64,000 nt of DNA from JAXMAF01 sp046350555 (GTDB lineage: Bacteria > Planctomycetota > Phycisphaerae > Phycisphaerales > SM1A02): the NCBI GenBank assembly GCA_046350555.1, contig JAXMAF010000029.1:1-64000 (forward strand), read 5' to 3'. Below, piece after piece: positions 27,067 through 35,699 of the stretch. Both the position numbers and the translations under genes were made by a program. How positions within the stretch are numbered: position 1 is the stretch's first letter; the number at the start of each line of letters is the position of its first letter. The notes under the pieces are model-generated. The model saw nothing but the letters and a program-made list of their open reading frames with translations, did no database searches and had not been told where the DNA came from.

Positions 27067-27912
27067 TCAGGGAGCCGTGACGGACCGAAGCAAGCTCCCG
27101 AGTCGGCCGCGTCGATACGACTCGTCGGCGACGAACTTCGGCATCGCTTCGGACGTCGCGCGATCGGTGGCCTGCCACGCGGAGGTCGACGAGGTCGATG
27201 AAACGCCGCCGCTCGCGTCGCCGCGCACCGGGTCTGTCGCGTCGCCGGAGGCATGCGTGCCGGCGGAAGGTGACCCGGCGGACGACGGCCACGCGGCCTC
27301 GCGCGGCGCGGACGACGTCGATGGCTCCGGCCGTCCGGCGCTCAGGTCGAGTCGATGGGTCAGCCGCGGAACAAGACTCGGTCCCGATGCATCGGCATCC
27401 TCGCGAAGCTCGATTCGGTCCGTGACGGCCGCAGGCGACGATGGCGCGTCGTTTTCGCGCGGCGCGAGCAGCCCGCACGGAAACCCGAAGCTGTAGGTCG
27501 TTCCCGCCGGCACGACGGAGCGTTCGCCGCCCTTCGCTTTCTTGACGTAGAGCGAGCGCGGGAAGACCGCGTAGACCGCCCCGCTGCGACGCACGAAGAT
27601 GTCGTTGCGACCTTCGACCGCGTAGAGATCGTCGAAGTTGAGTGGCGACGCCATGTCGATCCGCGGGTTGCGAAGCGAGAGTGCGAGGGGATCGCGACCG
27701 TCGAGATCGGAGTCGACGCGGTAGAGCTTCGGGACCGAGGCACGGTTCGCGGCGCCGCTGACGCCACTGCTGGGAGCGCTCGCGGGAACGTTCGCCATCC
27801 CCGATCCCGACGAACGACCCGAGGCGGCGCCGACCGTCGACGCCACGGTGGCCGACAGCGCCATCGCGACGGCGGCCAGCCAGTGGCGGCGGTTGATCGG
27901 TCGGAGCGTCAC
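27067..27912 (-). CDS. Probable exported protein of unknown function
   Basis: A 281-residue frame starting at GTG 27912. The N-terminus RPINRRHWLAAVAMALSATVASTVGAAS looks like a signal peptide, possibly with a twin-Arg-like pair. The middle (about residues 60-150) is ordered-looking: PKLYRVDSDLDGRDPLALSL, DDLYAVEGRNDIFVRRSG, GAVYAVFPRSLYVKKAKGG, TTYSFGFPCG. The remaining ~130 residues are Ser/Ala/Pro/Asp-rich low complexity. No family recognised. It is divergent from an ECF sigma factor, which might suggest a regulatory link, but nothing more supports this. Confidence 0.68.
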   Translation of the reverse strand: MTLRPINRRHWLAAVAMALSATVASTVGAASGRSSGSGMANVPASAPSSGVSGAANRASVPKLYRVDSDLDGRDPLALSLRNPRIDMASPLNFDDLYAVEGRNDIFVRRSGAVYAVFPRSLYVKKAKGGERSVVPAGTTYSFGFPCGLLAPRENDAPSSPAAVTDRIELREDADASGPSLVPRLTHRLDLSAGRPEPSTSSAPREAAWPSSAGSPSAGTHASGDATDPVRGDASGGVSSTSSTSAWQATDRATSEAMPKFVADESYRRGRLGSLLRSVTAP

Positions 27913-28047
27913 GACCCAAGGATAGACCGAGCCGGAGGCAGTCCGGCGCGCCGAACCCGATGCGCAGCGCGAGCGAACTTCGCTCGAGTCGGCACGCTTC
28001 GTACCATCGAGTGCCCGCGCGCCGAGCCGCCGCCGCGCGAGGCATCC

Positions 28048-28632
28048 ATGTCGAACCACCCGAAGCCACCCAATCCCTCCGACGACGCCACGCGCATCCT
28101 CGGGCGCATGGCCGAGGGCGACGCTCGCGCGGCGGACGAGCTGCTTCCGCTCGTCTACGAGGAGCTGCGCGCCCTCGCCTCGGCCTTCATGCGGGCCGAG
28201 CGCAAGGGACACACGCTTCAGCCGACGGCCATCGTGCACGAGGCGTACCTGCGCATGGTGCAGTCGACCAGCGCCCACTGGAGCAGCCGCACGCACTTCA
28301 TGGCGATCGCCGCCAGCGCGATCCGCCGGGTGTTGATCGACCATGCGCGGCGCACCAACGCCCAGAAGCGCGGCGGCGAGCGCCAGCGCGTCGCGCTGGC
28401 CGACGACGACCGCGTCGCCACGGGACCCGATCTCGACCTGCTCGACCTGAACGAGGCGCTCGAGCGGCTTGCGGCGGCCAATCCGCGACAGAGCCGGATC
28501 GTCGAGCTGCGCTTCTTCGGCGGGCTCACCAACGAGGAGGTCGCGACGGTGATGGATCTGTCGCGCGCGACCGTCAGCGACGAGTGGGCCTTCGCGCGGG
28601 CGTGGCTGGCGCGGGAGATGGAGGGGAAGTAG
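28048..28632 (+). CDS. ECF-family RNA polymerase sigma factor (PF07638-like)
   Basis: A 194-residue sigma-70 ECF protein of the planctomycete-rich PF07638/TIGR02999 group. Region 2 includes LLPLVYEELRALASAFM, the linker has TLQPTAIVHEAYLRM, and region 4 has RQSRIVELRFFGGLTNEEVA followed by a helix-turn-helix (VMDLSRATVSDEWAFARAWL). It would direct RNA polymerase to a specific promoter set. Members of this group often work without a classical anti-sigma factor and are linked to protein kinases; no kinase or anti-sigma gene is next to it here. The start ATG at 28048 fits the family N-terminus. Confidence 0.94.
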   Translation: MSNHPKPPNPSDDATRILGRMAEGDARAADELLPLVYEELRALASAFMRAERKGHTLQPTAIVHEAYLRMVQSTSAHWSSRTHFMAIAASAIRRVLIDHARRTNAQKRGGERQRVALADDDRVATGPDLDLLDLNEALERLAAANPRQSRIVELRFFGGLTNEEVATVMDLSRATVSDEWAFARAWLAREMEGK

Positions 28633-28704
28633 GCGTCGTCGGCCGCCGCGCGCGGCGCGGCGGCCGTCAATGCGCCGGGTCGCCGTGGCGCGGCCCGCGC
28701 GCCG

Positions 28705-29109
28705 CTACGCCAGCGCCGCCGCGATCGCGGCCGCGAGCGCCTCGCCTTCCTCCAGCGTTCCAGCGCTCCAGCCCAGCCCGAGCCCCGCATCGCCGAGCTT
28801 CGGGATGACGTGGAAGTGAACGTGCATGACCACCTGGTGGGCCGCGGCGCCGTTGTTCTGGAGCACGTTGTACGACGTCGCGCCGGTGGCCTTCACGATC
28901 GCGCGGCAGATGCGCGGCAGCGCACGGCCGATGGCCGCCGCGGAGTCGTCTCCCAGCTCGTGCAGGTGGGCGCGGCGCTCCTTGGGGATCACCAGGGTGT
29001 GCCCGCGGCTGAGCGGCGCGATGTCGAGGAACGCGAGGACGTGCGCGTCCTCGTAGACCTTGTGGCAGGGGATCTGGCCGTCGAGGATGCGATCGAAGAT
29101 CGTGGGCAT
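28705..29109 (-). CDS. HIT-family nucleotide hydrolase
   Basis: A 134-residue histidine-triad protein. Family landmarks are IFDRILDGQIPCHKVYED at the N-terminus, FLDIAPLSRGHTLVIPK, NNGAAAHQ, and the catalytic HVHFHVIPK near residue 98. HIT proteins of the HinT branch hydrolyse AMP-lysine and other nucleoside phosphoramidates. Length and domain are normal. Convergent with the sigma factor gene. Confidence 0.95.
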   Translation of the reverse strand: MPTIFDRILDGQIPCHKVYEDAHVLAFLDIAPLSRGHTLVIPKERRAHLHELGDDSAAAIGRALPRICRAIVKATGATSYNVLQNNGAAAHQVVMHVHFHVIPKLGDAGLGLGWSAGTLEEGEALAAAIAAALA

Positions 29110-29238
29110 GTGGTGGTCCGCTGGACGAGTCCGAGATCAGAATAGAGTCGGCACGCCTCGCGCCGCACTTGGTGACGTGCCTGGCGACGCACCTGGCGAC
29201 GCACGCCGCGCCTTCCCGTGGTCCGTTCCACACCGCCC

Positions 29239-30150
29239 ATGATCGACCTCGACACGCTGACCCTGCCGCAACTGTGGCGCGAGCTGGTGAACGAGCGTGC
29301 GCTTCGCACGCTGCTGGAGCTGGCCCGCGACGAGGACCTCGATGCCCGCGGCGACATCACGAGCGAGCTCTTCATCGACGCCTCGTCGCGGGCTCGCGCC
29401 CACGTGCGCGCCCGACGGCCGGGCGTGGTGGCGGGGCTGGAGACCGTTCCCGCGCTGCTGCGCGTCTTTGGCGTCGATGTGCGCTGGACGCCGCGGCTCG
29501 TCGACGGCGCGCCGGCCGCTCGCGATGCGACGCTCGGAACGCTCGACGGATCCCGGCGCGGGATCCTCGCCGTGGAGCGCACGCTCCTGAACATCCTCTC
29601 GCGGCTCTGCGGCGTGGCGACGACGACGCGGCGCTTCGTCGAGGCCGTGGCAGGCTCGCGGGCCGCCATCTGCGACACGCGCAAGACCACGCCCGGCCTG
29701 CGATCGCTCGAGAAGCACGCGGTTCGCTGCGGCGGCGGATCGCTGCACCGGCTCGGCCTCTTCGACGCGGTGCTGCTCAAGGACAACCACATCGCGGGAA
29801 CGACGCCGGGCGACCTCGCGCGCCGCGTCGCCGAGATGGCCGCGCGGGCCCGCGCCGCGCACGACCTGCGCTTCGTCGAGGTCGAGGTCGATGCGCTCGA
29901 ACAGCTCGATGCGCTGCTCGCGCTGCCTGCCGGCGCCATCGACATCGTGCTCCTGGACAACATGACGACGGCGCAGCTCGCCGACGCCGTCGGCCGCCGC
30001 GGCGGGCGGACGCGTCCGCTGCTCGAAGCGTCCGGCGGCGTCTCGCTGGAGACCGTCCAGGCGATCGCCGCGACCGGCGTCGACCGCATCTCCGTCGGCG
30101 CGCTCACGCATTCGGCAGGAATCCTCGATCTCGGGCTGGACATCGAGTGA
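29239..30150 (+). CDS. nadC: Nicotinate-nucleotide pyrophosphorylase (carboxylating)
   Basis: The 303-residue protein converts quinolinate and PRPP to nicotinate mononucleotide in de novo NAD synthesis. Seen motifs: RLCGVATTTRRFV, the substrate-binding CDTRKTTPGLRSLEKHAV, GGGSLHRLGLFDAVLLKDNH, VEVDALEQLDALL, and LEASGGVSLETV with ISVGALTHS at the C-terminus. Length is normal. ATG 29239 is used; an in-frame GTG seven codons earlier (29218) is possible. No nadA or nadB adjoins it. Confidence 0.96.
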   Translation: MIDLDTLTLPQLWRELVNERALRTLLELARDEDLDARGDITSELFIDASSRARAHVRARRPGVVAGLETVPALLRVFGVDVRWTPRLVDGAPAARDATLGTLDGSRRGILAVERTLLNILSRLCGVATTTRRFVEAVAGSRAAICDTRKTTPGLRSLEKHAVRCGGGSLHRLGLFDAVLLKDNHIAGTTPGDLARRVAEMAARARAAHDLRFVEVEVDALEQLDALLALPAGAIDIVLLDNMTTAQLADAVGRRGGRTRPLLEASGGVSLETVQAIAATGVDRISVGALTHSAGILDLGLDIE

Positions 30151-30233
30151 TGCGCGTCCCCGTCGATCCGCGTGCGTCGTCCGGGCCGGTGGTGCCACTG
30201 TTTCGGATGCCACGTACGCCAGAGGCCGGCACC

Positions 30234-30341
30234 TCATACGCGTCCCAGTTGACTCACGCCCCACCCAACCCAATTCCGTCGTGAGACGCCGCTGTGGGCC
30301 CCGGGGGTCGAACGCATGGAGGTCTCCTGGATTCCGAATGA
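30234..30341. repeat. Stop-associated inverted-end repeat, copy C
   Basis: About 108 bp between the convergent nadC and leuS genes. Left end TCATACGCGTCCCAGTTGAC; interior TTCCGTCGTGAGACGCCGCT and GGGTCGAACGCATGGAGGTC; right end CCTGGATTCCGAATGA. The right end lies eight bases from the leuS stop (TAG, minus strand). A short piece resembling the left end (GCGTCCCCGTCGATCCGCG) also follows the nadC stop at about 30155. Confidence 0.87.
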
Positions 30342-30348
30342 AGGTCGC

Positions 30349-33300
30349 CTACATCACGAGGTTGACCATCTTCCCCGGCACCACGACGACCTTCTTGGGC
30401 GCGCTTCCCGCGAGCAGTTCCTGGACCTTCGCGTCGGCGAGGGCCAACTTCTGGATGGCGTCCGGCGCCGCGTCGACGGGCACCACCAGCCGGTGCCGGA
30501 CCTTGCCGTTGAACGCGACGGGCATCTCGACGGTGTCGTCGACCAACATCGTGTGGTCCACCGCGGGCCATGAGGCGAGCACGATCGATTCCGCGTGGCC
30601 CAGGCGCGCCCAGAGTTCCTCGGCGACGTGCGGCGCGAACGGTGCGACGCACAGGGCGAGGCGCTCGAGCTGGTCGCGCGTGAGCGGGCCGGTCGATGTG
30701 GTCGCGCTTGCACGACCCGCGGCGCCCCCGTCGACGCCGCCGCCCGGCGCGCGGCCGCCGGTCGTCTCGGTCGCGGCCGTCGTCGCCGCGTTCACGAACT
30801 CGATCATCGCGGCGATCGCGGTGTTGAACGAGAGACGCTCGCACTCCTGCGCCACGCGATGGATCGTGCGATGCAGGAGCTTCTCCATCGCGGCGTCGGG
30901 CGCCGTCGCGACCAGGATCGCGCCGGAGCGCTCGTCGACGAAGAGTCGCCACAAGCGCTGAAGGAAGCGGGACTGGCCGGCGATGTCGCGCGGGTTCCAC
31001 GGCTTGGCCGCCTCGAGCGGCCCCATCGCCATCTCGTAGAGGCGCAGCGTGTCGGTGCCGTACTCGGCGATGACATCGTCGGGATTCACGACGTTGCGCA
31101 GCGACTTGCTCATCTTGGCGACGACCTGCACGAGCGGCGTCTCCGCGCCGCCGCGCTCGACGTACGTGCCGTCGGGACGTTGCTCGACCTCGTCCGCCGC
31201 GACGAGCGTCCGATCCGGGCGCTGATAGGCGTACGACTGGATGAGACCCTGATGGAAGAGCCGTCCCGCGGGCTCCGGCGTGCTCACGAAGCCGAGGTCG
31301 AAGAGCATCTTGTGCCAGAAGCGCGCGTAGAGCAGGTGCAGCACGGCGTGTTCGCTGCCGCCGACGTAGAGGTCGACGCCACCGGCATGGACGCCGCCAT
31401 CGCGCTTGGCGCTGGTCATCCAGTAGCGCTCCGCCTCCTCGCCGACGAAGCGCGTCCGGTTGTGCGGATCGCAGAAGCGCAGGTAGTACCAGCACGAGCC
31501 CGCCCAGTTGGGCATCGTGTTCGTCTCGCGTCGAACGGGCGTTTCGGGGGGAAGCAGCGCGGGATCCACGCCCGCCTCGCCCGCGGTCGTGTTCACCCAG
31601 CTCGTCGCCTTGCCCAGCGGCGGCGTGGGCTTCTCGCTCTCGATCGGACGGAAGTCGGCGAGCTCCGGGAGGCGCACGGGCAGGAACTCCTCGCGGATTG
31701 GATGGCAGTTGCCCGCCTCGTCGTAGACCACCGGAAACGGCTCGCCCCAGTAGCGCTGCCGCGAGAAGAGCCAGTCGCGCAGCTTGTAGTTGATCCTGCG
31801 CGAGCCGAGTCCCTCGCGGTCGAGCCACTCGACGACGCGGCGCTTCGCATCCTCGGTGCCGAGTCCGTCGAGCGAGACGCCGGCGTTCGCGCTGTTGACC
31901 GCGACGCCTTCGCCGGTGAACGCCTCGGGCCAGTCGCGGCAGTCGTCGCCGTCCGTGCCGCCTGCGACGAAGCGGGACGCGTCCGGCGACTGCGGCGGCG
32001 GCGCGACCACCTGGCGCATCGGCAGCTTGAAGCGCCGCGCGAACGCGAAGTCGCGCTGATCGTGCGCGGGCACCGCCATGATCGCGCCGTGGCCATAGCC
32101 CATGAGCACGTAGTCGGCGACCCAGACGGGGATCCTCGCCCCGGTTCCCGGGTTGATCGCTTGGATCCCAAGGAACGCACCGGTTTTCTCCTTGGCGTCG
32201 GCCATGCGGTCGACGTCGGCGCGGTTGCGCGCGGCATGCACGTACCGCCGGATCGCCGCGGCGTCGATGCCGGCGGGCGGACGATGCAGCGTCTCGTCGA
32301 CGAGTGGATGCTCGGGCGCGATCACCATGTACGTCGCCCCGAAGAGCGTGTCGGGCCGGGTCGTGTAGACGCGCAGCGACGGGCGGATGTCACGGCTCGG
32401 CGCGTCCTCGCAGAGCTCGAAGTCGATCTCCGCGCCTTCGCTGCGGCCGATCCACTCGGTCTGCATGATGCGCGTGGACTCGGGCCACTTCACGCTGTCG
32501 AGGTCGCGCAGCAGCCGCTCCGCGTAGGCGGTGATGCGGAACATCCACTGTCGCAGCGGCAGTCGCAGGACGGGGAAGCCGCCGCGCTCGCTGCGCCCGT
32601 CCACCACCTCCTCGTTGGCGAGCGCCGTGCCGAGCTTCGGACACCAGTTGACCGTCTGCTCGCCCCGATAGGCGAGGCGCAGGTTGTCGAGGAACTCGCG
32701 GCGCTCGCCGGTGGACAGCTCGTGCCACTTCCTCGCGCCGACCGGGTCGCCGGCGAGCGCCTCCATCTGTCCGGCGAGTCCGGGCCGGACGAGCTCGCCC
32801 GACGGACCGACGAAGGCGATGCCGTTCTCGAGCTCGCGCACCAGCTCCGCGATCGGCCGCGCCCGGTCGACGCCGGGGTCGTACCACGCGTGATACGCCT
32901 GGAGCCAGATCCACTGCGTCCAGCGGTAGTAGTCCGGGTCGATCGTCGCGATCTCGCGCGACCAGTCGTAGCAGAAGCCGAAGCGCTTGAGCTGCCGGCG
33001 GAACGTGTCGATCGCGCCCCTGGTCGTGATCGCCGGGTGCACGTTGGTCTGCACCGCGTACTGCTCGGCGGGAAGTCCGAAGGCGTCCCAGCCCATCGGG
33101 TGCAGCACGTTGAAGCCCTGCATGCGGCGCAGCCGGCAGACGATGTCGGTCGCGGTGTATCCCTCCGGATGGCCGACGTGCAGTCCGGCGCCGGACGGAT
33201 ACGGAAACATGTCCAGGCAGTAGAACTTCGGCTTGCGCGCGTCGAAGCCGGGCTCGCCGGGATTCGCGACGTGGTAGACGCGATCGCGCTCCCACTTCGC

Positions 33301-33396
33301 CTGCCACGCCACCTCGATGGCGTTCGCGAGCGCCGCGGTGTAGCGGTGCGGATGCTCGTCGAAGGGAGCGGCGGAACGTTCAGGCGTCGTGGACAT
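30349..33396 (-). CDS. leuS: Leucyl-tRNA synthetase
   Basis: Class I synthetase of 1015 residues. It carries the HIGH-equivalent HVGHPEGYTATD near residue 73, the LeuRS start FYCLDMFPYPSGAGLH, the CP1 editing domain with RPDTLFGATYMVIAPEHPL, LRDWLFSRQRYWGEPFPV, WYYLRFCDPHN, and KMSKSLRNVVNPDD near residue 761. A C-terminal anticodon-binding region and small LeuRS domain end the protein. It is about 150 residues longer than E. coli LeuRS. The extra length includes segments around residues 165-250 and an Ala/Gly/Thr-rich insert near 890. All catalytic motifs are intact. The start ATG 33396 is followed by the expected N-terminal extension. Confidence 0.96.
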   Translation of the reverse strand: MSTTPERSAAPFDEHPHRYTAALANAIEVAWQAKWERDRVYHVANPGEPGFDARKPKFYCLDMFPYPSGAGLHVGHPEGYTATDIVCRLRRMQGFNVLHPMGWDAFGLPAEQYAVQTNVHPAITTRGAIDTFRRQLKRFGFCYDWSREIATIDPDYYRWTQWIWLQAYHAWYDPGVDRARPIAELVRELENGIAFVGPSGELVRPGLAGQMEALAGDPVGARKWHELSTGERREFLDNLRLAYRGEQTVNWCPKLGTALANEEVVDGRSERGGFPVLRLPLRQWMFRITAYAERLLRDLDSVKWPESTRIMQTEWIGRSEGAEIDFELCEDAPSRDIRPSLRVYTTRPDTLFGATYMVIAPEHPLVDETLHRPPAGIDAAAIRRYVHAARNRADVDRMADAKEKTGAFLGIQAINPGTGARIPVWVADYVLMGYGHGAIMAVPAHDQRDFAFARRFKLPMRQVVAPPPQSPDASRFVAGGTDGDDCRDWPEAFTGEGVAVNSANAGVSLDGLGTEDAKRRVVEWLDREGLGSRRINYKLRDWLFSRQRYWGEPFPVVYDEAGNCHPIREEFLPVRLPELADFRPIESEKPTPPLGKATSWVNTTAGEAGVDPALLPPETPVRRETNTMPNWAGSCWYYLRFCDPHNRTRFVGEEAERYWMTSAKRDGGVHAGGVDLYVGGSEHAVLHLLYARFWHKMLFDLGFVSTPEPAGRLFHQGLIQSYAYQRPDRTLVAADEVEQRPDGTYVERGGAETPLVQVVAKMSKSLRNVVNPDDVIAEYGTDTLRLYEMAMGPLEAAKPWNPRDIAGQSRFLQRLWRLFVDERSGAILVATAPDAAMEKLLHRTIHRVAQECERLSFNTAIAAMIEFVNAATTAATETTGGRAPGGGVDGGAAGRASATTSTGPLTRDQLERLALCVAPFAPHVAEELWARLGHAESIVLASWPAVDHTMLVDDTVEMPVAFNGKVRHRLVVPVDAAPDAIQKLALADAKVQELLAGSAPKKVVVVPGKMVNLVM

Positions 33397-34082
33397 GCGC
33401 GTCGTCGTGTGGAATCGATGGGGGAAACGTGCAGTCTACTCGCGAGGCGTGCGCTTCTTGGGGGCGCCGCGGAGGACCGCGGATTGGGATTCGCCGCGGA
33501 GGGCCGCGGATTGGCGCGGAAGGGGCATGAGCCGCGGAGGGCCGCGGATGAACGCGGAGGAGAGATTTGCCGCGGAGGGCCGCGGAGGGCCGCGGAGCAG
33601 AGACTTGCCGGGGAACGCCGCGGAGGGCGCGGAAGGGGCATGAGGCGCGGACTTCGCCGAAGAGAGACGACGGACTCGAGACTGCTCACAGATGCCAGTC
33701 ACGATGACCCGACGTTCGGGCGCCAGCAGCGCCGTGCCGCAGTCACGTCGAGACTGATTCGACAGCTCCTCCTCGCCATCCACGCAGTTGCTGGCCGACG
33801 CCTGCACCGCGCCCTCCCCCACCAATCCCGACTCCGCGTCCATCCGCGGCCCTCCGCGGCGCCTCTCTGCTCCGCGGTGGTCCGCGGCCCTGCGGCAAAT
33901 CTCTACTCCGCGCTCCTCCGCGGCCCTCCGCGGCAATTCTCTCCTCCGCGCTCTCCGCGGCAACTCTCTCCTCCGCGTTCATCCGCGGCCCCTCCGCGGC
34001 GAATCTCTACTCCGCAGCCTTCCGCGGCGAATCCGACTCCGCGTCCTCAGCGGCCACCCCGAACTGGCCCGTTCCTACGATC
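33397..34082. other. 686-bp intergenic region filled by CCGCGGAGG repeats
   Basis: No gene recognised. Left and right parts are repeat arrays in opposite orientation (listed separately). The central ~150 bp (about 33690-33830) is unique sequence with no recognised feature. Promoters for leuS and the gene at 34083 must lie at the edges. Confidence 0.65.
33465..34050. repeat. Inverted pair of CCGCGGAGGnCCGCGGA repeat arrays
   Basis: From about 33465 to 33645 the unit CGCGGAGGGCCGCGGA, with variants such as AACGCGGAGGAGAGATTTGC, recurs many times. From about 33840 to 34050 the same units occur in reverse complement (TCCGCGGCCCTCCGCGGC, CTCTCCTCCGCG). Together they could form a large stem with a loop of about 190 bp. 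Similar purine-rich CGGAGG arrays are common dispersed repeats in many bacterial phyla. Confidence 0.85.
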
Positions 34083-34484
34083 GTGCTCCAGTCCATGTGC
34101 TTCCCCGAACCGAGTTCGAAGGCGTCCGCGGAGCTCGCGGCGCAGCTCAGCGCCGCGAAGGGGGATGTCGGCGCCGCGTTCTATCTTGCGGCCCCGACGG
34201 GCGAGCGGCGCTCCCGCGGGGGCGACGACGTCGAGGGAGTCGTCTTGGAACTGCTGGCCCGCGCGACGAGGGAAGCGGGCGCGAAGCCGAGCAAGATGAC
34301 GATCCAGCGGAACCTCGGCTCGTTCATCGTGGTGGGGCGGCCGGGGTTGATCGAGGCGATCCTCGCGCAGCCGGAGGTTTCGCGGGCGATTCCCACGCAT
34401 GTCGACGAGGACATCCTCATTCGCCCGGTCAAGCAGACGCCGGTGAAGGTCAAGCGGACGCCGCGCGGACGCAAGGGCGCGTAG
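34083..34484 (+). CDS. Small hypothetical protein
   Basis: A 133-residue product from GTG 34083 (ATG 34095 is an alternative; neither has a ribosome site). No family recognised. The sequence has a helical N-terminus (ASAELAAQLSAAKG), a mixed middle (VEGVVLELLARATREAG) and a strand-rich segment GSFIVVGRPGLIEAILAQP. It ends in a basic tail (VKVKRTPRGRKGA). Codon use matches the neighbours, which favours a real gene. It lies between repeat arrays and a NeuC-like gene and is convergent with the latter. Confidence 0.6.
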   Translation: MLQSMCFPEPSSKASAELAAQLSAAKGDVGAAFYLAAPTGERRSRGGDDVEGVVLELLARATREAGAKPSKMTIQRNLGSFIVVGRPGLIEAILAQPEVSRAIPTHVDEDILIRPVKQTPVKVKRTPRGRKGA

Positions 34485-34539
34485 CGAGCGCCGGCGCATC
34501 GCCATCCTCGGCGCCGTTGCAAACGTCGGTCGCGGCGGG

Positions 34540-35652
34540 TCAGAACGTCGATCGCTTGGTGAGCGTGCACAGCTCCGGGTCGAACGTCGCGAGGGCCTGC
34601 GCCGTCTTCTCGCCGCAGCGGCCGTCACCGTACGGATGTCGATACGCCGGAAGCGGCGCGTAGCGGGCGCGCTCCACCGCGAGCTCGATCCGGTGGGCGT
34701 CCCAGTCGGGCACGTCGAAGACGTTCGGCGGCTTCTCTCGCCCCGCCTGGCGCGGACCGACGTTCACGCACCGCACGCCGAGCGCAGCGCACTCGATGAG
34801 CGCCGAGCTGCTGTTGCCGACGAGCATCTTGACGCGCCGCAGGAGCGCGATGAACGACTCGCGCGGAAGGTGCGCGACGTTGGGACTCTTCGCCGCCATG
34901 ATCGCCGAGACGATCACGTCGTGCCCGGGATCGTGGTTGGGATGGAGCAGGAGCGTGCGACCGGCGCGCTCGCAGATGCCGATGAGGATCTGGGCGTCGA
35001 GCCGCTCCTCGTCGTCGGGCCGACCCTGCCCGTGCAGCAGCATCAGCAGCTCGGGCCGGCCGAGCGCCTCGTACTCCGCGTCGCCCATCGGGGCGATGTC
35101 GGCGATGCCGTCGACCGCGGGCGAGCCGACCAGCTGGACGCGGAACGGATCCTCACCGAAGCAGATGATCCGCTCGACCGAGCGGGCCGTCGCCGCGAAA
35201 TGCAGATGCGAGAGCTTGGTGATGGCGTGACGGATGAGCTCGTCGGCGACACCCTCGGCGCGGTCCCCGCCGTGCAGATGCGCGACGCGGATGCCGCCGA
35301 TGGCCGCGGCGCTCGCCGCCGCGAAGGCCTCGATTCGATCGCCGAGGACCAGGACCACGTCGGGTCGCAGCCGCTCGAATGTCGAGGCGAAGCCTAGCAC
35401 GCCGCGGCCCAGCGCCGCCGCGTCGGCGAGGCGCCCGGCGCTTCCGGCCGCCTGCATCGGAATCGACGCGGCGATCGGGAACTCGGCGCGCACCTCCTCG
35501 ACCGTGTTGAACGGCGGCAGCAGGTGTCCGCCCGCCGTCGCGACAAGCAGCCGCAACCGCGAGTCCGCCGCGATCGCGCGAAGCACCGGCCGCAACAGGC
35601 CGTACTCGTTGCGACTGCCGGTGACCGCGAGAATGGTTCGGGCTGTGGACAC
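34540..35652 (-). CDS. NeuC-like UDP-N-acetylglucosamine 2-epimerase (hydrolysing)
   Basis: A 370-residue WecB/NeuC-fold protein. It begins ILAVTGSRNEYGLLRPVLRA and has DVVLVLGDRIEAFAAASAA, VAHLHGGDRAEGVADELIRH, LLHPNHDPG and VGNSSSALIECAALGVRCVN. The hydrolysing branch converts UDP-GlcNAc (or a diacetylated bacillosamine derivative) to ManNAc-type sugars and UDP, the first step to sialic- or legionaminic-type nonulosonic acids. The start is GTG 35652. The broken gene upstream encodes a nucleotidyltransferase-like domain, so a surface-glycan context is plausible, but no nonulosonate synthase (NeuB) is present in the window. Confidence 0.9.
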   Translation of the reverse strand: MSTARTILAVTGSRNEYGLLRPVLRAIAADSRLRLLVATAGGHLLPPFNTVEEVRAEFPIAASIPMQAAGSAGRLADAAALGRGVLGFASTFERLRPDVVLVLGDRIEAFAAASAAAIGGIRVAHLHGGDRAEGVADELIRHAITKLSHLHFAATARSVERIICFGEDPFRVQLVGSPAVDGIADIAPMGDAEYEALGRPELLMLLHGQGRPDDEERLDAQILIGICERAGRTLLLHPNHDPGHDVIVSAIMAAKSPNVAHLPRESFIALLRRVKMLVGNSSSALIECAALGVRCVNVGPRQAGREKPPNVFDVPDWDAHRIELAVERARYAPLPAYRHPYGDGRCGEKTAQALATFDPELCTLTKRSTF

Positions 35653-35699
35653 GGGACGGTGCGAGCGGTGGAGCGCCCGGCGGCGGCGAGGCTCGTCGC

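Noticed and set aside
33465..34050. CCGCGGAGG arrays as a CRISPR or coding region
   Set aside because: The units are irregular and occur on both strands. Frames through them give only low-complexity peptides, and there are no spacers.
30595..34299. 1234-residue plus-strand frame antisense to leuS
   Set aside because: Low-complexity Arg/Ala/His content and no motifs. It covers leuS, which carries all class I synthetase signatures.
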